Shown here: in pieces, positions 1-5,614 of the stretch | Numbering within the stretch: the stretch's first letter is position 1 | How the letters are laid out: each line of letters begins with the position of its first letter | DNA from: Methanosarcina sp. | GTDB lineage: Archaea; Halobacteriota; Methanosarcinia; Methanosarcinales; Methanosarcinaceae | Direction: 5' to 3' | DNA length: 5,614 nucleotides | Assembly (NCBI GenBank): GCA_003157235.1 | Contig: PMJC01000046.1 | Span: 1-5,614, forward strand | Notes under the pieces: model-generated | The model's database searches: none | What the model saw: only the letters and a program-made list of their open reading frames with translations | What the model was told of the DNA's origin: nothing | Position numbers and translations under genes: made by a program

Positions 1-654
1 TTTGGAGGACTGGCACATATTCCTACAGATGGAATCCCTCAACCTCTGTTTTATCTTTCAGGTATTACTCTTTGGAACTATTTTTCGGAATCTCTGACAA
101 AAACCTCCGATACCTTTCTTACTAATCAGGCTATTTTTGGTAAGGTATACTTTCCACGCCTCATAGCTCCCCTGTCAGTAACCATAACCGGATTGATTAA
201 AATGTTCATCCAATTCCTGGTGTTTGTTTTAGTGTACATTTATTTCATAGCCAAAGGTACACATATAGCGCCCAATTTATATGCGCTGCTTTTCCCGGTT
301 CTTATCCTTATCCTTGCCGGGCTTACACTTGGCTTTGGTATTCTCATTTCTTCCATGACCAATAAATATCGTGATCTCAAATTCCTGATTACGTTTGTAA
401 TTCAGTTGTGGATGTATGCTACTCCGGTCATTTATCCCTTATCTGTAATGGTAGGCAGTAACAAAAAATATATGTTGCTGATTGAGGCTAACCCATTAAC
501 TTCAGTAATGGAAACATTTAAATTCGGGTTTCTTGGGCAGGGTACCTTTTCGTGGTTTGCGCTGGGGTACAGTTTGTTGTTTTCCATCATAGTTTTACTT
601 CTGGGGATTGTGGTTTTCAACAGAGTAGAACGAAGTTTTATGGATGTAATTTAA
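1..654 (+). CDS. wzm: ABC-2 type polysaccharide/O-antigen exporter permease (Wzm), 5' end missing
   Basis: This is the inner-membrane permease of an ABC exporter that moves undecaprenyl-linked polysaccharide from the cytoplasm to the periplasm, working with the ATPase encoded next. The frame is open from base 1, giving 217 visible residues to the TAA at 652-654. Family members are usually about 260-290 residues, so roughly the first 50-70 are missing. A TTG at 193 is internal and not the real start, because family sequence continues upstream of it. Visible hallmarks are YFPR at residues 50-53 of the fragment, NKYRD at 121-125 after a hydrophobic stretch, TPVIYP at 141-146, NPL at 164-166, and the C-terminal FNRVERSFMDVI, which closes many such permeases. 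Hydrophobic membrane segments lie near 66-84, 91-119, 127-150 and 185-207. The wzt gene starts 17 bases after the stop, consistent with one transcript. The family call is secure; the exported glycan cannot be read from this protein. Confidence 0.93.
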   Translation, partial: FGGLAHIPTDGIPQPLFYLSGITLWNYFSESLTKTSDTFLTNQAIFGKVYFPRLIAPLSVTITGLIKMFIQFLVFVLVYIYFIAKGTHIAPNLYALLFPVLILILAGLTLGFGILISSMTNKYRDLKFLITFVIQLWMYATPVIYPLSVMVGSNKKYMLLIEANPLTSVMETFKFGFLGQGTFSWFALGYSLLFSIIVLLLGIVVFNRVERSFMDVI

Positions 655-671
655 TTTTACGAATATGTTAA

Positions 672-1931
672 ATGAGTGAGATAGCTATTAAATTTGAAAA
701 TATTTCCAAGCAGTACAGGTTAGGTTCCATAGGTACGGGTACTTTAAGTCATGATCTGAAACGATGGTGGACGGTGAAAGTGCGTGGAATGGAAGACCCT
801 TACCTGAAAATAAATCAGGTGAATGATAATGATTCCAAGGCTGGAAACGACTATGTATGGGCATTACAAGATATTGACTTTGAAGTGAAGCAAGGGGAAG
901 TGCTGGGGATTATAGGTAAAAACGGTGCTGGAAAATCGACACTTCTGAAAATTCTGTCGCGTGTAACCACACCTACTACCGGCCAAATAATGGCCCGTGG
1001 GCGGATAGCTTCACTTTTAGAGGTAGGTACAGGCTTCCATCCTGAAATGACCGGCCGAGAAAACATTTATATGAACGGGTCAATTATGGGTATGACCAAG
1101 TTAGAGATCAAAAAAAAATTTGACGAAATAGTAGACTTTGCTGGTGTCGGTAGATATATCGACACTCCGGTAAAACGTTACAGCAGCGGTATGACTGTAC
1201 GTCTGGGATTTGCAATAGCTGCACATCTGGAACCTGAAATCTTAATAGTTGACGAAGTATTGGCTGTTGGTGATGCTGAATTCCAAAAGAAAGCAATCGG
1301 TAAAATGCATGATGTGAGTCAATATCAAGGCCGTACGGTGTTGTTTGTTAGTCATAATATGACCGCAATAGAGCAGCTATGTTCAGGAGTAATGTTGATC
1401 GATAAAGGGAAAATTCTTTTAACTGGGAACACAGTTGACGTAATTAATGCATATTTGAAAACCAATACGATTGTTTCGGGGCAAATTATTGATGCCATGA
1501 AAATTTGTAATAATCAAATTATGGTTGAATCAATAACTATAAATGAATCGGTTTCTAACATGATTGAGATAAGTCCTAAGGAGAATAAATTAAATATAAA
1601 AATTACCGGGAAAATAGCAGAAGAAAGAAGGATGGCAATTGAAGTAAGGTTTTTTGATCAGTACGATCATTTGCAAATGTTATTTTCTCCAGGTCACTTA
1701 TATGGCCAAATTAAATTATATAAAAAGGGCAATTTTGAGATGAATGAAACCATCATTCTTCCCGATATGCTCACAAAAAATGAATTTAGATTAACAGTTG
1801 ATATAACCCAACCCAATATTGAAATACTTGTGAGCTTTCCTAATTCTGTCAAAGTTATTTGTAAGGGTATACAAGGACACACAGGATTAGAATTTCCTGC
1901 AACTAATTGTGGATTATTAATGTTAAAATGA
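672..1931 (+). CDS. wzt: ABC transporter ATPase of polysaccharide export (Wzt) with C-terminal glycan-binding-type domain
   Basis: This 419-residue ATPase powers polysaccharide export through the Wzm permease. The start is well fixed: ATG 672 is preceded directly by an in-frame TAA (669-671). The nucleotide-binding domain covers about residues 1-260. It has Walker A GKNGAGKST (82-90), an LEVGTGFHPEMTGREN stretch (116-131) in the Q-loop region, typical of Wzt, signature YSSGM (170-174), Walker B ILIVDE (190-195), D-loop AVGD (198-201) and H-loop histidine H228 in FVSHNM. Residues about 18-62 form the extra segment before the core that I recall from Bacteroidota Wzt proteins. Residues about 275-419 are a beta-rich tail of the Wzt C-terminal type. 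In characterised O-antigen systems that domain binds the modified chain end and gives export specificity; here this is inference. The DNA of the tail is much more AT-rich than the ATPase part. A run of nine A (1110-1118) encodes K147-K149. The stop overlaps the next gene's start. Confidence 0.96.
   Translation: MSEIAIKFENISKQYRLGSIGTGTLSHDLKRWWTVKVRGMEDPYLKINQVNDNDSKAGNDYVWALQDIDFEVKQGEVLGIIGKNGAGKSTLLKILSRVTTPTTGQIMARGRIASLLEVGTGFHPEMTGRENIYMNGSIMGMTKLEIKKKFDEIVDFAGVGRYIDTPVKRYSSGMTVRLGFAIAAHLEPEILIVDEVLAVGDAEFQKKAIGKMHDVSQYQGRTVLFVSHNMTAIEQLCSGVMLIDKGKILLTGNTVDVINAYLKTNTIVSGQIIDAMKICNNQIMVESITINESVSNMIEISPKENKLNIKITGKIAEERRMAIEVRFFDQYDHLQMLFSPGHLYGQIKLYKKGNFEMNETIILPDMLTKNEFRLTVDITQPNIEILVSFPNSVKVICKGIQGHTGLEFPATNCGLLMLK
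1928..1931 (+). other. ATGA stop/start overlap between wzt and the FUT8-like gene
   Basis: The wzt stop TGA (1929-1931) shares bases with the start ATG (1928-1930) of the following glycosyltransferase. Such overlaps usually mean coupled translation. Here the overlap also decides the start choice for the downstream gene. No purine-rich Shine-Dalgarno sequence is obvious before it. Confidence 0.75.
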
Positions 1932-2917
1932 AATTAACTGCTGAACAATATAATGAAGTTAATGAATCTTTTAAGAGAAAAGTTGTTTTTCGAATTGGCT
2001 TGGCAGCAGGTTTTTTTTCTGAATACAATAATATGATTCTGGCAATGGCTTGGTGTTTAAGAAATAATTACCAGTTTCAACTTTTCTCATATGATTCAAA
2101 TTTTGGATTTGACAAAGGCTGGACAGATTATTTTATTCCGTTTTGCACTGAAATTCATGATGAATTTAATTTAAAATTTAATCACCGCCCTTCCCCTTAT
2201 GGCAGCAATAAGTACTACCCTCGTTTTATAAGAGTCTTACAGAGACTTGGTATTCTTAAACCTAAATTTGTTTACCTTCCCCTCTCGTTCCGGTTGAAAA
2301 GAATGCTTGGGTTCAGTGTATTATTGACACAGGATATGTTTGTTAAAGCCCATTCACAAAATCCTTATGAAGAAGTCGAAATGTCAAACGTGGGTTTTAG
2401 AGGTAACTTTAGAAGTTTTTGCAAAATTCTTACCGATTTGACATGGAGATTCAATAAGGAGACTCAAATGGAAATTGATACGATGATAAAAGAATTGAAC
2501 CTTCCCAATGAATATATAGGTTTCCATATCAGAGGTGGCGATAAATTTGTTGAATATCAGCAAATGCCGGCAGGGCTGTATATCAAGAGGGCTGAAGAAT
2601 TGAGTGAAATCAGGTCAGCATTTGTTTTGACAGACGATTATAGTATTTTAACTGAATTGAAGGCATCCTATCCCGCATGGCATTTCTATTCACTATGTCA
2701 ACCTCATGAGAAAGGTTATTATAATTCTGACTTTCAGGAATTGAATGTTTTAGAGAAAAAAAACAGCCATATACGACTTTTTTCCTCAATGGTTATGCTG
2801 GAACATGCGTGCCATTTTGTCGGCACATTTAGTTCTAATCCGGGTATGTTTTTAGGTATGAGAATGTTGCCGGAGCATTGTCATGGTATAGATTTTGAAG
2901 AATGGAATATTTGGTGA
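1928..2917 (+). CDS. Glycosyltransferase, GT23/FUT8-like (putative fucosyltransferase)
   Basis: This is a 329-residue protein, probably a cytoplasmic glycosyltransferase adding one sugar to the exported glycan. I chose ATG 1928 because it overlaps the wzt stop as ATGA; a TTG at 1907 would add seven residues but is less likely. The motifs follow the order seen in alpha-1,6-fucosyltransferases of the FUT8/NodZ type. An N-terminal segment with EYNN (32-35) is followed by GWTDYFIP (64-71), resembling the family's GW..F.P. Next come YIGFHIRGGDK (196-206), matching the donor-binding HxRxxDK motif, then LTDD (234-237) and YP (248-249). FVGTFSSN (297-304) matches motif III, and an acidic/aromatic end (D322, W326) follows. 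There is no signal peptide or clear membrane helix. GDP-fucose as donor is inferred; a related HxRxGD-type family such as GT11 is the main alternative. The acceptor is unknown. Runs of eight T (2011-2018) and eight A (2756-2763) lie within the gene. Confidence 0.82.
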   Translation: MKLTAEQYNEVNESFKRKVVFRIGLAAGFFSEYNNMILAMAWCLRNNYQFQLFSYDSNFGFDKGWTDYFIPFCTEIHDEFNLKFNHRPSPYGSNKYYPRFIRVLQRLGILKPKFVYLPLSFRLKRMLGFSVLLTQDMFVKAHSQNPYEEVEMSNVGFRGNFRSFCKILTDLTWRFNKETQMEIDTMIKELNLPNEYIGFHIRGGDKFVEYQQMPAGLYIKRAEELSEIRSAFVLTDDYSILTELKASYPAWHFYSLCQPHEKGYYNSDFQELNVLEKKNSHIRLFSSMVMLEHACHFVGTFSSNPGMFLGMRMLPEHCHGIDFEEWNIW

Positions 2918-3100
2918 AAAAGTTAAATAACTAATTCTATTATTCATCGTTTCATCATCAACCTGATAATATAATCCTCCGAAATGATTCCATACTGAAT
3001 AATATCGAAAAATTGCATTAAACTTGAATATCACTGACAAAACTAAGATCATGCAGTGTAGTAATATAAAATCAACATAAAGAAGTACTAATTCAAATCT
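2918..3100. other. 183-base intergenic gap, no recognised signal
   Basis: This is the largest non-coding stretch in the window, between the FUT8-like gene and the GT4-like gene. It is AT-rich. It contains no TTTG, so it cannot hold the Bacteroidota promoter elements (-33 TTTG and -7 TAnnTTTG). I found no strong hairpin followed by a T run. A TATAAT is present at 2970-2975 but has no convincing -35 partner. A reverse-strand open frame across it runs into the coding region and shows no family features. It may be a module junction or leader; I cannot assign a role. Confidence 0.5.
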
Positions 3101-4288
3101 ATGCAGAACGCATTAATATATTCAGCAGGTTTCGACGGTCATAGACAAGTATATGTGTATGTATTATCTCATTTCTTAAACGAGCTAAAATACAATATTT
3201 TCATCGCAGGCAATTTGAAAGAAAAAATCTCAACCTCCTTATATGTTGATAAGCTTAAGAAAGACAACAGGATTGTAATGATTGATACAAGTTCTTACAC
3301 ACAAGGTGGCTTGGAAATATCAGCAATGCAAATAATCGAATTACAAATTAAGTACAGTATTGAGCTAACTGTTTTTGCTGAAGCTGATCATCATATTCCT
3401 TTATTCAATGCACAAATATTTAGTAGGAGCAACAAATTACGTGGGAAAAATATTGGTATTTTCCTGAGGCCGTTTTATTATTATGAAAAATTAAGCTTTA
3501 TAAATAAGCTGAGATATATAAAGCATTTTAAGACCAGATGGAGATCTGACGACCGATTGTTTCATGGCTTTTTATTGAAACATTATAAGCTTTTAGATAC
3601 TGTTTTATATATTGATGAGAACTTTGTTGCACATCATCCATCAACACAATGGTTACCCGATGTATTCCAGCAATTTGCTGAAACTATCGTTAAGAATGAA
3701 TACACGGAACAAAGGATTTGGATTGATAAGCTGAATGAGTTCGTGGAAAGAAACAAGGGTCTGTTCATTTTTCTTTATTTTGGCACTGCTCAAAAGCGCA
3801 GAGGATATGATCTGCTTTTAAAAATGGCTGTTGAACAAGATGCGTGTTTTGTCCATTGCGGATTACATGATGACAACGAAAAATATGATTACGATGTTAT
3901 CGGATTGAGAAAAAATCTTTATGATAATAATAGAATAATGGAAACCAATCAGTACATTTCAGATCCAGTTACTATAGAGTACTTTTTTAAATCTGTTAGT
4001 CATCTTGTACTACCTTATCGTAGTTTTTATGGCTCAAGCGGAGTTATGTTACAAGCTTTAACTTATGGAATTCCTGTTCTTGTGCCTGATGAAGGCATAA
4101 TTGGATCTAGAGTTAAGAAGTATAATCTTGGATTAACTTACAAAAGAGATTATAATTCATTAAATGCACAATTTAAAAAGTTTAAGGAAATACCAAAAAA
4201 ATCATTCGCCGATTCTATAGCTCAATATATGTATCATCAATCTGTCATCCATTTAAAAGAAGTACTAACTAACGTATTGAAGATATAA
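3101..4288 (+). CDS. GT-B fold glycosyltransferase, GT4-like
   Basis: This 395-residue protein is likely a cytoplasmic or membrane-associated retaining glycosyltransferase that extends the glycan from a nucleotide-sugar donor. ATG 3101 is the first possible start, since an in-frame TAA lies at 3089-3091. The N-terminal half begins with a beta strand and a GHRQVY motif (13-18), followed by alternating strands and helices of a Rossmann-like acceptor domain. The C-terminal half carries the donor-domain signs: FGTAQKRRGYDLLL (227-240), which matches the family's 'G....KG...L' segment, a YISDP strand/turn (285-289), then LPYRSFYGSSGVMLQAL (304-320), GIPVLVPDEG (323-332) and YNLG (341-344). The usual EX7E acid pair appears to be replaced by Y310 and Q318. 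There is no signal peptide or membrane helix. The next gene starts 27 bases downstream in the same frame. Sugar and linkage are not predictable from sequence alone. The fold call is firm; the family number is less so. Confidence 0.86.
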   Translation: MQNALIYSAGFDGHRQVYVYVLSHFLNELKYNIFIAGNLKEKISTSLYVDKLKKDNRIVMIDTSSYTQGGLEISAMQIIELQIKYSIELTVFAEADHHIPLFNAQIFSRSNKLRGKNIGIFLRPFYYYEKLSFINKLRYIKHFKTRWRSDDRLFHGFLLKHYKLLDTVLYIDENFVAHHPSTQWLPDVFQQFAETIVKNEYTEQRIWIDKLNEFVERNKGLFIFLYFGTAQKRRGYDLLLKMAVEQDACFVHCGLHDDNEKYDYDVIGLRKNLYDNNRIMETNQYISDPVTIEYFFKSVSHLVLPYRSFYGSSGVMLQALTYGIPVLVPDEGIIGSRVKKYNLGLTYKRDYNSLNAQFKKFKEIPKKSFADSIAQYMYHQSVIHLKEVLTNVLKI

Positions 4289-4315
4289 TTTTTTTTCATC
4301 CGAATCTTGCTGCTT

Positions 4316-5614
4316 ATGATATCATTACTTTCAAAAATTTTACCATATCTTCTCTTACTCTATTTTCTGATTCGTTCATTAGGAAAGCCTATCTATTTAC
4401 TAGGTATTCCTTTCCTGATGTTCTTGAGGTACTGCATCTTTTTCGTAAATGTTAAAATATTTGCTTTTCCCGGAAGATTTAGTGCTGATTTTTTGTTTGC
4501 TGTATGGTTAATTATATTTTGGGTGATTCTAAGGATAATTAATTCATCTCAATTTAGTGGCAATAGTAGCAACTTCAATAGTAAGAATGAAAGAAATTCG
4601 CTAGATTACATTGTTATAGGTTTAATAATTATTTCAATAATAGATTTAGTTATTGTTAACGTGGAATATCTTAATATTGAAAATGTTTTTACAGAATTTT
4701 TTACAATTATTTCATTATTCTTTGGATATTTAATTACTAAAGATGTCTTACGTTTTTACAAGCCAAATCTTTTATCAGATTTTTTATTTAGCATAGTTCT
4801 TATTAATAGCCTTGCATCGTGTTTATATATACTTCACCAGGGTTTGCACCTAACAATATATAAAAGCGATGAATATTTAAGTGAAATATTTCAGGGAGAA
4901 GTTATTACAAGGACGTTTTGGTTTATGCCTCCTCTTTGGCTTTTTTCAATTTGCTATCTTTTTGTCTTTAAAAAACACAAGCCGGTTATCTTCTTTACAT
5001 TGCTGATAATAAACCTTCTGGCACTTTTTATTTCTTATACCAGGTCTTTTCTGGTAATTACAATTTTATTAATTATCTTATACTATTTGTTAACTGCTTA
5101 CAAAGAGAATAATTTTTATCCTGCTATTAAAAATATATTTTTAGTGGCCCTTATGGGATTATTTTTATTTGTGGCTATCTCGAAATTTTTTCCTGCAAGT
5201 ACCAACTACTTTTTCTACCGTTTTAAAGAGTTGAAACAGAGGCCTTACGATCAATCATCAAATTCTCTTCTATATCGTTTTGCCAGAACAAGTGAAATAA
5301 TCAACAGGATAGATGAAGATAAACTCCCTCTTGGATATGGACCTGCAACTTCGACTCAGGAATCTTCAGTATACAATATGGAAATAACAACACATGATTT
5401 AGTTTGGACAGGAGTAGTTTTTCGATGGGGCTTTATTGGCTTGGTTTTATTTGTTTTACTTTATCTTGTTTCGATTTTTAAGGCTTTTTCTTTGTTTATA
5501 AAACGAGATGACATATTATCAAAATTGGCACTTCTGTTTTTGTTGGTTATTGTCTCACAATTCATTGAAAGTTTTATATCGTCAACTTTTTTATCCTCAG
5601 ACCGTTATGCTATG
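4316..5614 (+). CDS. Multi-pass membrane protein of the O-antigen polymerase/ligase type (Wzy/WaaL-like), 3' end missing
   Basis: The frame from ATG 4316 stays open to the last base, giving 433 residues without a stop, so the C-terminus is outside the window. TTG 4307 or CTG 4310 are possible but poorer starts; the in-frame TAA ending the previous gene (4286-4288) limits extension. About twelve hydrophobic segments are visible, near residues 5-20, 26-45, 56-75, 96-116, 123-141, 153-173, 201-217, 222-241, 244-261, 271-290, 370-393 and 400-420. Between 291 and 369 is a large polar loop, probably periplasmic. Family-like signs are YTRSFL (241-246), resembling the 'RS' helix of O-antigen ligases, arginines R321, R324 and R331, LPLGYGPAT (337-345), H360 in TTHDLVW, and a following RWGFIGLVLF helix (370-379). 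This layout fits the Wzy/WaaL superfamily. It would join or polymerise undecaprenyl-linked glycan in the periplasm. Next to an ABC exporter a ligase is the more natural role, but the sequence does not separate the two. The gene is strongly AT-rich. Confidence 0.82.
   Translation, partial: MISLLSKILPYLLLLYFLIRSLGKPIYLLGIPFLMFLRYCIFFVNVKIFAFPGRFSADFLFAVWLIIFWVILRIINSSQFSGNSSNFNSKNERNSLDYIVIGLIIISIIDLVIVNVEYLNIENVFTEFFTIISLFFGYLITKDVLRFYKPNLLSDFLFSIVLINSLASCLYILHQGLHLTIYKSDEYLSEIFQGEVITRTFWFMPPLWLFSICYLFVFKKHKPVIFFTLLIINLLALFISYTRSFLVITILLIILYYLLTAYKENNFYPAIKNIFLVALMGLFLFVAISKFFPASTNYFFYRFKELKQRPYDQSSNSLLYRFARTSEIINRIDEDKLPLGYGPATSTQESSVYNMEITTHDLVWTGVVFRWGFIGLVLFVLLYLVSIFKAFSLFIKRDDILSKLALLFLLVIVSQFIESFISSTFLSSDRYAM

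Noticed and set aside
689..696. TAAATTTG, resembling the Bacteroidota -7 promoter element; similar matches occur near 390, 2263 and 2540
   Set aside because: All lie inside coding sequence, where they arise from codons such as AAA TTT G, and none has a TTTG at the expected -33 distance.
723..857. Extra segment in Wzt between the first strand and Walker A (residues about 18-62)
   Set aside because: It looked like an insertion, but a segment with the same wording (GTGTLSHDL, RWW, EDPY) is, as I recall, usual in Bacteroidota Wzt proteins.
2970..2975. TATAAT in the intergenic gap
   Set aside because: No matching -35 element at 16-18 bases, and the primary sigma factor of the suspected phylum does not use this consensus.
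2852..3052. Reverse-strand open frame of 66 codons overlapping the end of the FUT8-like gene
   Set aside because: No family features, mostly antisense or intergenic, and against the direction of every other gene. The other reverse-strand frames, in wzm and wzt, are likewise shadows of real genes.
3079..4268. 13-base direct repeat AAAGAAGTACTAA at 3079-3091 and 4256-4268, flanking most of the GT4-like gene
   Set aside because: One copy is coding, and a match of this length is not surprising by chance in AT-rich sequence of this size. No other sign of an insertion or attachment site is present.
4289..4296. Run of eight T directly after the GT4-like gene, a possible terminator
   Set aside because: No GC-rich hairpin stem precedes it; the upstream 40 bases show no convincing inverted repeat, and the next gene starts 20 bases later.
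4286..4318. GT4-like gene and the membrane protein share a frame, suggesting a broken fusion gene
   Set aside because: The glycosyltransferase is complete at its C-terminus, the membrane protein has its own ATG, and the nine codons between show no protein-like sequence.

Overview
This window is part of a surface-polysaccharide (O-antigen or similar glycan) biosynthesis and export locus. All genes lie on the + strand and are closely packed. The organism is most likely a member of the Bacteroidota. This is inferred from the wording of the Wzm/Wzt pair, which matches the Bacteroidota form of Wzt as I remember it, from the AT-rich sequence, and from the lack of clear Shine-Dalgarno sequences before any start. 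No taxonomic marker is present, so this is a lean and not a proof.

Layout: (1) 1-654, the 3' part of an ABC-2 type polysaccharide exporter permease (Wzm), cut by the left window edge. (2) 672-1931, its ATPase partner Wzt, with an N-terminal nucleotide-binding domain and a C-terminal domain of the kind that recognises glycans. (3) 1928-2917, a glycosyltransferase overlapping wzt by four bases (ATGA). Its motifs resemble the GT23 / FUT8-like fucosyltransferase group. (4) A 183-base gap with no recognisable signal. (5) 3101-4288, a GT-B fold, GT4-like glycosyltransferase. (6) 4316 to the right edge, a multi-pass membrane protein of the O-antigen polymerase/ligase type, open through the window end without a stop codon.

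How the genes fit together: the two glycosyltransferases would add sugars to an undecaprenyl-linked glycan on the cytoplasmic face. Wzm/Wzt would flip the finished chain across the inner membrane, with the Wzt C-terminal domain possibly selecting the right chain end. The last protein would act on the periplasmic side, either as a ligase joining the glycan to lipid A-core or as a polymerase. A polymerase would be unexpected beside an ABC exporter.

Base composition changes inside wzt. The ATPase half is roughly 40-50% GC in the 60-base lines I counted. From about position 1440 onward lines fall to about 22-32%, and the genes downstream are also mostly AT-rich. This fits a conserved export module joined to a variable, strain-specific glycan module. 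I see no mobile element, CRISPR array, RNA gene or clearly novel system; the window reads as a known type of locus with a few details worth checking.
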